Shown: piece after piece, positions 35,114 through 44,106 of the stretch
Numbering within the stretch: position 1 is the stretch's first letter
How the letters are laid out: every line of letters starts with the position of its first letter
Translations under genes and position numbers: made by a program
Origin: Paenibacillus phoenicis
GTDB lineage: Bacteria > Bacillota > Bacilli > Paenibacillales > Paenibacillaceae
Direction: 5' to 3'
DNA: 64,000 bases
Assembly (NCBI RefSeq): GCF_034718895.1
Contig: NZ_JAYERP010000001.1
Location: forward strand, 3,323,501 to 3,387,500
The notes under the pieces: model-generated
What the model was told of the DNA's origin: nothing
Database searches by the model: none
What the model saw: the letters and a program-made list of their open reading frames with translations, nothing else

Positions 35114-36475
35114 TTAGGCGTGAACAGTTTCCCGCTTCGGAACTTCCGGCAGCACCTCTAAGCCTGCGCTGTTCAAGAAATTCCACGGCTTGTTGTAATG
35201 AGGTTGGAAGAAGAAATCAACGAAAGCGAGCTCTTCCATTTTCATTCCGTTTTGGATGCATACCGAAATCGTGTTGATCGACTGAGTCAGATCCACCTTC
35301 GACATGATTTGTGCACCCAGGATCCGGCGAGTATTTTTCTCATAGACCACCTTCAGCATGACCGGCTCATGGGTTGGCATAAATTCCGGTCGGTAGTTGT
35401 CGGTGATGAGTACCGCCTCTGCATCCAAACCGGCGTCCTTGGCCGCTGCTAAAGTTAAACCGGTCCCGGCGATGTTATCCTCGTAAATTTTAATCCCCGA
35501 AGTGCCTTGGGTACCCATATACTTCACGGTTGGCGCAACCAAATTTCGCGCTACCAACGTCCCCATGCGAACGGCGTTGGTTGCCAGCGGGATATAGGCA
35601 TGCTTGCCTGTCGGGTTATAGAAGACGGCGCAGCTGTCGCCTGCCGCATACACATCCGGCTTCGAGGTGCGCATATATTCGTCCACAATGATCGCGCCGT
35701 TGTCCAGCATGTCGACCTGACCTTTTAACAGCTCCGTGTTAGGACGGAACCCAATGCACATGATCACCAGGTCTGCAGCGTATGTGCCTTTATCGGTGAT
35801 GACTTTCGTTACTTTGCCGTTCTCGCCTTCAAAGCGCGTGACCTTTTGGCCTAAAGCCAGCTCGATGCCGTGTTCGCGGAGCGATTGTTCGATCTTGTCC
35901 GTGTACTCCGGATCGAGGTATTTGCTCAAAATACGGTCCTCCGCATCGATCAACGTAACTTGCTTCCCATTAAGCTGGAACGCTTCAACCAGCTCCACGC
36001 CGATGTAGCCTGCGCCGACAACAACGATATGTTTGGCTTGCTGCGCTTTTTCGATGATGGTGTTGGAGTGGTTATAGTTCTTCGAAAGCAAAATATTCTC
36101 CAGATCACTGCCCTCAAATTTCGGTACGATCGGCCACGACCCCGTCGTGACAATCAGCTTGTCGAAGCGATCTTCAAACACTTCGCCCGTCTCCAGGTTC
36201 CGGGCTTGAAGGACTTTCGCATCCGTATCTACCGATACGACTTCGTGCCGCATCTTTGTATTTACACCCAGCTCAGCCAATTGCTGCGGCGAGGAATAGA
36301 ACAGCCCCTGAGGATCCTTAACCATCCCTCCGACATAAAGAGCGATGCCGCACGACAAGAACGAGATATTGTCGTTCCGTTCATATACGGTAATTTCCGC
36401 ATCCGGGTAAAGTTTGGCCGTATTAACGATCGCCGCCGTGCCTGCATGGGTACATCCGATAACTGCTACTTTCAT
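35114..36475 (-). CDS. nox: NADH oxidase / CoA-disulfide reductase family flavoprotein
   Basis: 453-residue FAD- and NADH-binding enzyme of the single-cysteine disulfide-reductase group, close in pattern to water-forming NADH oxidases. The FAD-binding motif is unusual (VIGCTHAGTAA, 5-15). Cys42 in SFLSCGIALYVGG is the redox-active residue. The NAD-binding VVVGAGYIGVELVEAF, the second FAD motif VYAAGDSCAV and a C-terminal dimerisation domain are all present. CoA-disulfide reductase is the alternative activity. ATG 36475 follows GGAGGAGGAA. Rex-type sites overlap the promoter (36567-36623), consistent with a gene that reoxidises NADH. Confidence 0.88.
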   Translation of the reverse strand: MKVAVIGCTHAGTAAIVNTAKLYPDAEITVYERNDNISFLSCGIALYVGGMVKDPQGLFYSSPQQLAELGVNTKMRHEVVSVDTDAKVLQARNLETGEVFEDRFDKLIVTTGSWPIVPKFEGSDLENILLSKNYNHSNTIIEKAQQAKHIVVVGAGYIGVELVEAFQLNGKQVTLIDAEDRILSKYLDPEYTDKIEQSLREHGIELALGQKVTRFEGENGKVTKVITDKGTYAADLVIMCIGFRPNTELLKGQVDMLDNGAIIVDEYMRTSKPDVYAAGDSCAVFYNPTGKHAYIPLATNAVRMGTLVARNLVAPTVKYMGTQGTSGIKIYEDNIAGTGLTLAAAKDAGLDAEAVLITDNYRPEFMPTHEPVMLKVVYEKNTRRILGAQIMSKVDLTQSINTISVCIQNGMKMEELAFVDFFFQPHYNKPWNFLNSAGLEVLPEVPKRETVHA

Positions 36476-36566
36476 GATTTCTTCCTCCTCCATAATCAAT
36501 ACCTGTTTGATTGTGTATAGCTAATTTCTTAACTTGTGAAAATCGTCACTTATAAAACTCGAGTTG

Positions 36567-36623
36567 TTGTGAAATATTTCACTTCATGGTTCTTATTATA
36601 GTGTGACTTTTTTCACATTGCAA
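36567..36623 (-). promoter_or_regulatory. Promoter of the NADH oxidase gene with two Rex/FNR-type palindromes
   Basis: On the minus strand TTGCAA (36618-36623), a 17-base spacer and TATAAT (36595-36600) form a sigmaA promoter. TTGTGAAATATTTCACTT in either reading (36567-36584) matches the Rex operator in 16 of 18 positions and lies just downstream of the -10. A second palindrome, TGTGA-CTTTTT-TCACA (36602-36617), a perfect FNR/CRP-type core, fills the promoter spacer. Both positions favour repression. Confidence 0.65.
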
Positions 36624-36703
36624 GAGGGAAAAGAAAGTAAAATTTCTCAATTTAAAATATCCGAAAGGCCCCTATGGCTCCTTCTCGCGCGCCTCTTTGC
36701 ACG

Positions 36704-36724
36704 ATTATCCCTTTGGTTCAGAAT
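36704..36724 (+). repeat. Single hairpin-repeat copy
   Basis: GCGCGCCTCTTTGCACG precedes an ATTATCCCTTTGGTTCAG core. It is an isolated copy in the 36476-36910 gap, which otherwise holds the NADH oxidase promoter and the terminator of the FhuF-like gene. Confidence 0.6.
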
Positions 36725-36784
36725 TGGGGAACCCTTATCAGACTTCCCTTCGATTTGGGATATTAAGCTGGAAGGTTGAGGGAT

Positions 36785-36844
36785 CGGAAAAAAGAAAAGC
36801 ACTTAGACAACTCCTGAAGCCTCTTCAGGATCGCCAAGTGCTCG
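36785..36844 (-). terminator. Intrinsic terminator after the FhuF-like gene
   Basis: Minus strand: AGCACTT at one end pairs with AAGTGCT at the other, with an inner CCTGAA/TTCAGG hairpin, followed by TTTCTTTTTT. Confidence 0.7.
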
Positions 36845-36910
36845 TTATTCATATTGCGTATGTAGAAACCAACAACCGCGCGCATCCTTACCCCTGCGAT
36901 AGCCGTCTCT

Positions 36911-37714
36911 TTATTGCGCTTGAGCCGCAGCAAGCTGCTGACGGATCTCGGCGTATTTGGCCTCCCGCTCCGGCTTGGTGAGCTTGGGACATCCGTAACA
37001 GTAGCCATGGCCGGTGTCCGTCCGATAGGCTAAGCAACAAGTTGGTTTCATCGGCGATTTCTCGCCTGGCCGATAAGGATCATCCAGCAACACTTCCTTG
37101 ATCCGATACGGATTGCGCTTTAGGCCAAATACCTCGGCTGGCAGCTCCTTCACGAACTCGTACTCCTCCAGAAGCCGAGAACGCAAGGTTTCCTCCTCCA
37201 GACGCCCGGCGATGGCATGGACGTAATATTGCACGCCTAACGGCAGCTGCCCCCACAGCTGCGCAACCGGCAGCTTCGAGACTGCAGCAATATTTTCCAT
37301 GACTGGTCGCAGCACTTCGCCATAAAAACGGGTCAGCTCGCGGGTCTGCCAGGACAGACGGTCACCGGTTGGCCAAGGCTGTTCAGCCTTATCGTTCAGC
37401 ACAAAATAAACCCAAGGGAATCCGTTGACCATCACGAGTTGCAGGGTGAGATTTTCGAGCGAAAAATGCAGCTTGCCCGAGGCCACCGACCCCATGTAGT
37501 GCAGCGCTGCACACACCACCCGCCAGCTCGTAGCGAAATAGGTTGCGGATACTTGAAGATCAAGCCCCTTAATTTTCTCCTGGTAGATTTCCAAAAAAGC
37601 CACCAGCTGCCCGCGATCCAACAGCATCTCAGCGGGCATCGTGAAAAAGGCATCCGTCCGCTGCTCTGTTACAATCGCCAATTGCTGCTCCAGCAGCTGA
37701 TAATTGATGTTCAT
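36911..37714 (-). CDS. FhuF-like [2Fe-2S] siderophore-iron reductase
   Basis: 267-residue cytoplasmic protein. Its C-terminus has the Cys-Cys-x11-Cys-x2-Cys pattern (CCLAYRTDTGHGYCYGC) that ligates the unusual [2Fe-2S] cluster of FhuF-type ferric-siderophore reductases; the N-terminal two thirds match the IucA/FhuF-like scaffold only in general character. It probably releases iron from an imported siderophore by reduction. It lies 14 bases after the siderophore ATPase gene, with GGGGGAA before ATG 37714, and so would share the Fur-type control region at 38707. Confidence 0.75.
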   Translation of the reverse strand: MNINYQLLEQQLAIVTEQRTDAFFTMPAEMLLDRGQLVAFLEIYQEKIKGLDLQVSATYFATSWRVVCAALHYMGSVASGKLHFSLENLTLQLVMVNGFPWVYFVLNDKAEQPWPTGDRLSWQTRELTRFYGEVLRPVMENIAAVSKLPVAQLWGQLPLGVQYYVHAIAGRLEEETLRSRLLEEYEFVKELPAEVFGLKRNPYRIKEVLLDDPYRPGEKSPMKPTCCLAYRTDTGHGYCYGCPKLTKPEREAKYAEIRQQLAAAQAQ

Positions 37715-37728
37715 CTTTGGTTCCCCCA

Positions 37729-38592
37729 CTACAGGAACGAGACGACTTTGGGCGAAACCTCTTCCGGTCCATCATTTTTGCCCTTGCGTACTTTGCCTTC
37801 GGCTGCAGCCCGGTACAGCTCATAAGGGAGGCACAGCGGTACGCCACTCCGCGGATCGGTCACGATATCCGCCTCGATGCCAAACACGTCGCGCAGCACT
37901 TTGGAGGTCACAACCTCTTCCGGTGTACCGGAAGCGACGGCCTGGCCTTGCTTGATCGCAATCATGTAATGCGCGTAACGAGCGGCATGATTCAAATCAT
38001 GGACAACCATTACAATCGTCCGGTTGGATGTGGCATTCAGCTCTTCAAGCAGTTGAAGCACTTCCAACTGATGGGCCATATCCAGGAACGTCGTAGGTTC
38101 GTCGAGGAACAGGATATCCGTCTCCTGCGCCAGCGCCATGGCGATCCAGGCCCGCTGCCGTTGACCGCCGGACAGATGCTCTAAGGCCCGGTCACTGAAC
38201 TCGGTCATGCGGGTGGCTTCGATCGCCCACTCCACAATTTTCCGGTCCTCGGCCTTCAGACCTCCAAACCCCTTCTGATGCGGAAAACGCCCGTACGATA
38301 CAAGCTCATAGACCGTTAATCCTTCCGGGGCGGTTGGGTTTTGCGGAAGAATCGCCAGCTGCTTGGCTACTTCCCGCGTCGACTGCTTATGGATCGATTT
38401 GCCGTTCAGCAGCACGCTGCCGGACTTCGGCTGAAGGATCCGAGCCATCGTTTTCAGGACCGTTGATTTACCGGAGCCGTTCGCGCCAACCAACGCCGTG
38501 ATTTTCCCCTCGGGAATCGAAATGTTTAAGTCTTCGACAATCAGACGATCCTCATAGGCAATGTCTAGATGCGAAGTTTTTAAGGAAACCAT
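37729..38592 (-). CDS. Iron-siderophore ABC transporter ATP-binding protein (FecE/YusV-like)
   Basis: 287-residue ABC ATPase of the siderophore/cobalamin group: Walker A GANGSGKST (36-44), Q-loop LPQNPTAPEGLTV, signature HLSGGQRQRAWIAMALAQ, Walker B ILFLDEPTTFLD and H-loop VHDLNHAARYAHY. No binding protein or permease gene is adjacent, so it may be a shared ATPase like B. subtilis YusV, which powers several siderophore importers. ATG 38592 was chosen because AAAGG is nine bases upstream. A Fur-box palindrome lies about 115 bases before the start. Confidence 0.88.
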   Translation of the reverse strand: MVSLKTSHLDIAYEDRLIVEDLNISIPEGKITALVGANGSGKSTVLKTMARILQPKSGSVLLNGKSIHKQSTREVAKQLAILPQNPTAPEGLTVYELVSYGRFPHQKGFGGLKAEDRKIVEWAIEATRMTEFSDRALEHLSGGQRQRAWIAMALAQETDILFLDEPTTFLDMAHQLEVLQLLEELNATSNRTIVMVVHDLNHAARYAHYMIAIKQGQAVASGTPEEVVTSKVLRDVFGIEADIVTDPRSGVPLCLPYELYRAAAEGKVRKGKNDGPEEVSPKVVSFL

Positions 38593-38706
38593 GGCACTCA
38601 TCCTTTCCGTGTCCAACTGAATAAACCCACCAATGTATCATTGTAAAAAGAGTCTATATCACGACTTCATCTTAGATTCATAAAAACTTCATCTTCTTAA
38701 AGATAC

Positions 38707-38721
38707 TGATAATCATTATCA
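38707..38721 (-). promoter_or_regulatory. Fur box
   Basis: TGATAAT-C-ATTATCA is a perfect 7-1-7 palindrome, the classical Fur operator core, upstream of the siderophore ATPase-FhuF-like operon. Confidence 0.8.
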
Positions 38722-38772
38722 GGTGTCAACTGTTAATTTTATTAGGTTCCTTCGCTGGATGGAAAATCTAAA

Positions 38773-38796
38773 AAAGACGCCCGCAGGCGTCTTTCC
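38773..38796 (-). terminator. Intrinsic terminator after vanY
   Basis: AAAGACGCC and GGCGTCTTT pair around CTGC/GCAG bases and run into T residues on the minus strand. Confidence 0.75.
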
Positions 38797-38831
38797 TGGA
38801 TGAGCTCATGATCTCGAAAAATCCCATGAAA

Positions 38832-39728
38832 TCACTGGCCCGAAACCGGGACGGCATCATAGTATTCTTCCAACGTAATGCCGCGTTTGCCGATGTCGGC
38901 CGCGATTTCTTTCCCTACATAACGCAGGTGCCATGGCTCATATTTGTAGCCGGTAATGTCTTCCTTCCCTTTCGGATAACGAATGATAAAGCCGTATTCG
39001 GTGGCATGATCCGCCAGCCAGGCCGCTTCCTTCGTGTCACCGAAGCAGCTTTCCGCTGCGCATTTGCCATCGCTGCCTGATACGTCGATCGCCAGACCCG
39101 TCTCATGCTCGCTGTGGCCCGGAACCGCGCTGTACGTCTTCGCGACTTCCTCGCCGTCCTTCTCCACGTAACGGTTAAACAGCGCCGTTTGGGTCTTATG
39201 TGAACGGTACGCCGACACGCCGGCCAGATAGATACCGTCTTTCTCGGCTCCAGCGAACAGCTCCTCGAGCGCCTTTGCCGCCTCTTTGCGCATCATGCGT
39301 TTTTCGATTTTTTCTTTGAATGTAAACCGGACGTCGGGATAGACCAGATCCTTCGGCTCGTAATCCTCCGGTAAAGCAAATTGCTTGTTGATCAGCACCG
39401 CCACGCTGTACGGATCCCCCATCGCTGCGCGGTCCCCTCCGCTGCTGTCGCTGGAACCGTCAGGGGCCTGTGCCGAATCGCTGGAATCCCCGTTCCCGGT
39501 AATGCCGCCGTTTGCTGCGTTATTGCCTTCCGTAGCTTGGTCGTCCATGGTGTCGGTGTCGTTGGCGGCATTGTCCCCCGCACCGTTATTTGCGCCGGCG
39601 GCCGTGTTCGTGCTGTTCTGTGCCGGTGTCTGCGGAGCGTCGGCCGCTTGTTTGCCGCAGCCTGCGATTAATACCGCTGTTAACAACAGCGCCATCGCCG
39701 CAGTCACCACGCCTTTCTTGCTGTTCAT
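38832..39728 (-). CDS. D-alanyl-D-alanine carboxypeptidase lipoprotein (M15B, VanY-like)
   Basis: 298-residue surface lipoprotein: signal peptide with lipobox LIAGC (lipidated Cys24), then ~80 residues of Asn/Ala/Gly/Ser-rich linker that spans the wall, then the zinc peptidase domain. Zinc and active-site elements are GHSEHETGLAIDVS (His and Asp ligands) and EPWHLRYVG (third His and catalytic Glu). It trims the terminal D-Ala of peptidoglycan stem peptides. An 8-bp inverted repeat (GGTGCCTG 39748-39755, CAGGCACC 39769-39776) in the leader could form a hairpin 20 bases before the ATG. It is monocistronic. Confidence 0.9.
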   Translation of the reverse strand: MNSKKGVVTAAMALLLTAVLIAGCGKQAADAPQTPAQNSTNTAAGANNGAGDNAANDTDTMDDQATEGNNAANGGITGNGDSSDSAQAPDGSSDSSGGDRAAMGDPYSVAVLINKQFALPEDYEPKDLVYPDVRFTFKEKIEKRMMRKEAAKALEELFAGAEKDGIYLAGVSAYRSHKTQTALFNRYVEKDGEEVAKTYSAVPGHSEHETGLAIDVSGSDGKCAAESCFGDTKEAAWLADHATEYGFIIRYPKGKEDITGYKYEPWHLRYVGKEIAADIGKRGITLEEYYDAVPVSGQ

Positions 39729-39853
39729 CCTGGTTCCTCCCTGTGGCGGTGCCTGGATTGACGTTTCTCAGGCACCTGTTGTGTATTCTACTATCCTTTT
39801 AACGTTAACGGATGGAGTGCGTAAGAAGTTACATGGAAATTCGAGGGCGCCGG

Positions 39854-41077
39854 CTACCGCCCCCGGCGCCCTCGCCCTCCGCCGCGGCCGCTCTGCCCGC
39901 GGCGGCCCGGCCCACGGCGGCCCGGCCCTGGCGCGCGCGAGGCGCCCCCGGCGGCGCCGCTCTTCTCATATCGCTGCCGCTCCAGCTTGCGGCCGATGCC
40001 CCGCTCGATCAGGCGCAGCGCCTCCATATCCTTCGGCGCGGCGAACGTCACGGCCACGCCCTTCTCCCCGGCGCGGCCCGTCCGCCCGATGCGGTGGATG
40101 TAGCTGTCCACATCGTGCGGAATGTCGTAGTTGAAGACGTGGGTGACCCCTTCCACGTCGATCCCGCGCGCCGCGACGTCCGTCGCGACCAGCAGCTCCA
40201 GCTTCGCGCTGCGGAACGCGCGCATCACCTGCTCGCGCTTCGCCTGCGATAAGTCGCCGTGCAGTTCGTCCGACTGGAAGCCCGCGGCCTGCAGCGCTTC
40301 ATTCAGCGTGCTGGCCCGGCGCTTCGTGCGGCAGAAGATCACGGCCAGATAGGGACGCTGGCTGCGGATCGACTCGATCAGCGCGCTCTGCTTGGTGCGG
40401 TCCGTGCATTCCACCAGGATCTGCCGGATGCTGTCCAGCGTCACGCGCGAGGTTTCGGCGATCTGGATGTCGCGCGGCTTGTCCATATACGTTTTTGCCA
40501 AGCGCTTCACATTGCCCGGCATCGTTGCCGAGAACAACATCGTTTGGCGGCTGCGCGGAACGAGCGACAGAATCTCCTCCACCTCAGCCAAAAAGCCCAT
40601 ATGCAGCATCTGGTCCGCTTCATCGAGCACCAAGTAGCGAACGGCGCCCAGCGTCAGCGAGCCCCGCCGCAAATGATCCAGCAGCCGGCCCGGCGTGCCG
40701 ATGACCAGCTGTGCACCATTTTTCAGCTTGCGCAGCTGCCGCTCCACGTCCTGACCGCCGTAGGCAGCCAGGACGGAGAGGCCTTCCATCGCCTCCGCCA
40801 GCTTGCGGGCCTCCGCAGTAATTTGAATCGCCAGCTCCCGCGTCGGGGTAATGATCAGCGCCTGCGCCTCAGGGCGCTCCGGGCGGATCTTCTCCAAAAT
40901 AGGCAGCAGAAACGCCAGCGTCTTGCCCGTGCCGGTCTGCGCCTGCACGATCGCGTCCTCGCCCGACTGCAGCACAGGGATCGCTGCCGCCTGCACCGGC
41001 GTCGGGTTCACGATGCCTTGTCCCTGCAGCTTGCGAACCAGGAGGGGCGATACATTTAAACTCTCAAAAGTTGTCAA
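39854..41077 (-). CDS. DEAD-box ATP-dependent RNA helicase
   Basis: 407-residue helicase. Motifs in order: Q motif (NPTPVQAAAIP), I AQTGTGKT (46-53), Ia PTRELAIQ, II LDEADQML, III FSATMP, IV AVIFCRTK, V ATDVAARGIDVEGV, VI HRIGRTGRAG. The end is an Arg/Gly-rich tail (RRGPGRRGQSGRGGGRGRRGR), typical of RNA-binding extensions in cold-shock helicases such as RhlE-type proteins. The start is a TTG at 41077 with GATGAGGTG eight bases upstream. Very GC-rich codon use compared with neighbours. Confidence 0.94.
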   Translation of the reverse strand: MTTFESLNVSPLLVRKLQGQGIVNPTPVQAAAIPVLQSGEDAIVQAQTGTGKTLAFLLPILEKIRPERPEAQALIITPTRELAIQITAEARKLAEAMEGLSVLAAYGGQDVERQLRKLKNGAQLVIGTPGRLLDHLRRGSLTLGAVRYLVLDEADQMLHMGFLAEVEEILSLVPRSRQTMLFSATMPGNVKRLAKTYMDKPRDIQIAETSRVTLDSIRQILVECTDRTKQSALIESIRSQRPYLAVIFCRTKRRASTLNEALQAAGFQSDELHGDLSQAKREQVMRAFRSAKLELLVATDVAARGIDVEGVTHVFNYDIPHDVDSYIHRIGRTGRAGEKGVAVTFAAPKDMEALRLIERGIGRKLERQRYEKSGAAGGASRAPGPGRRGPGRRGQSGRGGGRGRRGR

Positions 41078-41122
41078 CAGGTTTCACCTCATCTTCTTCA
41101 GCTTCCCTATTGTAACACATCC

Positions 41123-42793
41123 TTAGAACCTTCCCGACCGGAAGATCGAGTAAAGCAGCCACAAGAACATCAGCGTCGCGACCACAAAGCCGATTTCGAT
41201 TGCCGGAATGTTCCAAAGCAAAGTCGGCATCCGCGAAAGGGAAGAGCCGATGATGAGGCCAACCATAATGATGCTGAAGGCCAGCAATACGATGCTAAAC
41301 GACAAGCGATTGCTGATCTGGTCCAGCTTACGGAGCAGCTGCTCCATCTCCGGTACGTTCATATCCATCTTCAGCTTGCCGCGAGCTAGTGCGCTCGACA
41401 GATTGCGGATCTGCTGCGGAAGATCCACAAGCGAATCCGCCAGCTCGTAAGCTTCGTCAAACAGCTTCTTGCCAAGCCGGCGCGCGGCATATTTCTCACG
41501 CATCAGCTTGCGCCCGAAAGGCTCCGCTAAATCCAGAATGCGAAGGTCCGGGTCGAGCGCCAACGCCACCCCTTCGACGGTGAGCAGCGCTTTGCCCAGC
41601 AGCAAGAGGTCAGCGGGCAGCACGACGTGATGCTTCTGGGCCGTTGCAAACAGATCCTGTAACGCCTGACCGATCTGGATCTCTGCGAACGGGATATCAT
41701 AGTAGCGCTCACGAAGCCGATCCAGGTCCATGCGCAGTCCGGCCGTATCGGCATCGTCTCCGACAAGGCCCATGCGCAGAATCGCCCGCACCATCCCCTC
41801 CGTGCTGCGCCGCATCAAGGCGATCACCAGCGAGGACAGATGATCCTTCATCTCCTCGCTAAGCCGCCCCACCATACCGAAGTCGATGAAGGCGAGCTCC
41901 CCTTTGCTGGTCACCAGCAGGTTGCCGGGATGGGGGTCCGCATGGAAAAAGCCCCCCTCAAAGATTTGCCTAAGCAGCGCATTCACCAGCCGCTCCGCCA
42001 GATCCTTACGGTCGTACCCCAGCGCATCAATCCCCAGCAGACGGTTGAGATGCTGCCCCTCCACGAATTCCATCGTTAACACGCGGGAGGTCGTGAGTGG
42101 CCAATGGACCGCCGGGATATATATTCCTTCATCCGCCTTGAATTGCCGGCGAATCCGCTCCATGTTCCGGCCCTCGAAGCCGTAATCCAGCTCCGCGCGG
42201 ATCGAGCGGGCGAACTCTTCGACCATTTGGGGAATTTGATACCGGGATACCCAGGACCAGCGTTTGTTCGCCAGCGTCGTCAGATGCTGCAGGATGTCGA
42301 GATCCATCTCGATCACCGGGGCGATGCCGGGCCGCTGGATTTTGATTGCGACCGGCTCTCCTGTTATGAGGCGGGCCCGATGCACCTGGCCAATCGAAGC
42401 TGCCGCGAGCGGCGTCTCGTCGAAGCTCTGGAACAGCCCCGCCAGCGGCTGTTCCAGCTCCGCTTCCAAAATGGCGCGAGCCTCCTCCGCCGGAAACGGC
42501 GGCACCTGGTCCTGCAGCTTGACGAGCTCTTGGATGATCGCCTCCGGCAGCAAATCCGAGCGCGTGCTGGCCAATTGGCCGACCTTCACGAAAGTTGGGC
42601 CCAGCTCCTCCAGCACGAGCCGAATTCGCTCGGCCAAGGTCCGCGAACCGCGCTCGCCGGTGTGCTGCGGCCGCGAAGGCAACCGGATCAGCCGGGCCAA
42701 GCCGATCTCCTCGGCCAAATAGCCAAAGCCATGGCGCCCAAGCGCCATGGCGATTTCACGATAACGGCCGGTATGTCGAACGAAGCTGCTCAT
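41123..42793 (-). CDS. AarF/UbiB (ABC1) family atypical kinase
   Basis: 556-residue membrane-attached protein kinase-like ATPase. The Ala-rich loop GQVHRARL preceded by AAASI (the family's KxGQ-like and A-rich elements), the VAIKIQRPG lysine strand, HADPHPGN catalytic loop and AFIDFGMVG metal loop are visible. Two hydrophobic helices at the C-terminus anchor it. In proteobacteria the family supports ubiquinone synthesis; in Bacillota, which make menaquinone, the role is unclear. It starts four bases after the phasin-like gene and so the two are translationally linked. Confidence 0.9.
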   Translation of the reverse strand: MSSFVRHTGRYREIAMALGRHGFGYLAEEIGLARLIRLPSRPQHTGERGSRTLAERIRLVLEELGPTFVKVGQLASTRSDLLPEAIIQELVKLQDQVPPFPAEEARAILEAELEQPLAGLFQSFDETPLAAASIGQVHRARLITGEPVAIKIQRPGIAPVIEMDLDILQHLTTLANKRWSWVSRYQIPQMVEEFARSIRAELDYGFEGRNMERIRRQFKADEGIYIPAVHWPLTTSRVLTMEFVEGQHLNRLLGIDALGYDRKDLAERLVNALLRQIFEGGFFHADPHPGNLLVTSKGELAFIDFGMVGRLSEEMKDHLSSLVIALMRRSTEGMVRAILRMGLVGDDADTAGLRMDLDRLRERYYDIPFAEIQIGQALQDLFATAQKHHVVLPADLLLLGKALLTVEGVALALDPDLRILDLAEPFGRKLMREKYAARRLGKKLFDEAYELADSLVDLPQQIRNLSSALARGKLKMDMNVPEMEQLLRKLDQISNRLSFSIVLLAFSIIMVGLIIGSSLSRMPTLLWNIPAIEIGFVVATLMFLWLLYSIFRSGRF

Positions 42794-42797
42794 TGCT

Positions 42798-43106
42798 TTA
42801 AGGCTGCTGCAGCTCGGCGAGCTGAATTTCCAGCTCCGCTACCCGCCGTGTCAACTCCTCTACCTCTTTTGCCGTGGCCAAGCCCATGTTCTGCAACGCG
42901 GACCGAACCTGCTCATTCACCAGCTCTTTGAACTTGCTTTGCTCTTCGCTGCCGCGTTCAATCAGCTTCTCCACCAGCTGTTTTGATTCGGAAGGGGCCA
43001 GCTCTCCGCGTTTTACCAAATCATCGACGATGCTTTCGATCTTCTCCTTGCTCATGATCGTCAAACCCCAACCCAGCGAAATCGCTTTTTTCAGTAAATC
43101 GCTCAT
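42798..43106 (-). CDS. Phasin-like coiled-coil protein
   Basis: 102-residue, highly charged helical protein. An N-terminal DLLKKAISLGWGLTIMSKEKIESIVDDLVKRGEL segment is followed by a helix rich in Glu/Lys and a heptad-patterned coiled coil (EVEELTRRVAELEIQLAEL). This is the pattern of the phasin/PhaF-like family often annotated as polyhydroxyalkanoate granule regulators. No PHA synthase is nearby; the conserved partner seems to be the UbiB-family kinase directly downstream, so a granule role is doubtful. Confidence 0.75.
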   Translation of the reverse strand: MSDLLKKAISLGWGLTIMSKEKIESIVDDLVKRGELAPSESKQLVEKLIERGSEEQSKFKELVNEQVRSALQNMGLATAKEVEELTRRVAELEIQLAELQQP

Positions 43107-43161
43107 TGCCCATCATCCTTTCATTTGAGGTTTGTAGTACCTATACCTATCATTACCCAAT

Positions 43162-44019
43162 TTAGGCTCGTTGTTCATCTCCGCCGCTTGGGGCTGCAAA
43201 GAGCGGTTCGGCTTCACCCGCATAATAACGGGCCAACTCAACCATCATGCTGCCCATCCGTTCTTCCTTGGGAGCCAGCACCCGGGGCACCCCGGCTTCG
43301 TATAGACCGGCTGCCGTCACTTTGCCCACAGCCACCGCTAATACCGGGCCTTTCAGCACCTCCAGCAAAGCGTCAAGTTGCCCCTGACGCTCCGCGTGCT
43401 CCATCAGAAAGCGCACCTGCGGTCCGCTTGTAAACGTCACAGCATCAATTTCCCCGGCCAAAATATCGCTCAACAACTTCTCTAACTCCGCTTCGGGAGG
43501 CGCAATATGCTTGTAGGGCAGCAACTGGCGGCAGCTCGCCCCTTGCTCCTCTAACCAAGCGACCAGGCGGGGCGCCGGATCACCGTGCAGCTGCAACAAC
43601 ACGCTCGCTCCGCGCAATTCATGTTGCGCTAACCCGCGAATGAGGCCTTCCGTACTGCCGTCATCGTCGCGGACGATCGGGGTTAGCCCCCGTTTTTTCA
43701 GAGCGTTAACCGTCTTGTAGCCCCGAGCGGCAATGTTCTCCTCTCGAAGGCGCTCCAACAATTGATCGGCGACGCCCATATCCTGGGCCATATCGAACAG
43801 CGCATCCAACCCCATCCCCGTCGTAAAAATCGACCAATCCGGCGGATGCTCCACCCAATCGACAATACCGCTTCGCAACGCCTGATCGTCGAGCAACACG
43901 GTTCCCTGTGCCGGACGGTACAGCGGGATACCTCCCATGTTCTCAACCAGCTTGCCTAGTTCCTCTGCCCGACGGGGCCCGGTCAACGCAACTCTTTTCC
44001 CTTCCAGTCTCCGTGCCAT
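43162..44019 (-). CDS. Uroporphyrinogen-III synthase family protein (HEM4)
   Basis: 285-residue two-lobed protein with the HemD fold: GKRVALTGPRRAEELGKLVENMGG at the start, then the second lobe 'EIDAVTFTSGPQVRFLMEHA' and 'VLAVAVGKVTAAGLYEAGV', the usual closing signature where 'FTS' and 'G.vTa' are conserved. HemD closes hydroxymethylbilane into uroporphyrinogen III. Here it is outside any haem cluster, so it may be a second copy that supplies sirohaem or a divergent homologue. ATG 44019 follows GGGAGG. Confidence 0.82.
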   Translation of the reverse strand: MARRLEGKRVALTGPRRAEELGKLVENMGGIPLYRPAQGTVLLDDQALRSGIVDWVEHPPDWSIFTTGMGLDALFDMAQDMGVADQLLERLREENIAARGYKTVNALKKRGLTPIVRDDDGSTEGLIRGLAQHELRGASVLLQLHGDPAPRLVAWLEEQGASCRQLLPYKHIAPPEAELEKLLSDILAGEIDAVTFTSGPQVRFLMEHAERQGQLDALLEVLKGPVLAVAVGKVTAAGLYEAGVPRVLAPKEERMGSMMVELARYYAGEAEPLFAAPSGGDEQRA

Positions 44020-44106
44020 CGTATACCTCCCAGGTTTATCCTATTAACTACCTTCAGCTTATACGACGGAGAAAGCGAAGTAAATTGCCATTTCGGCGAT
44101 CGGCCG

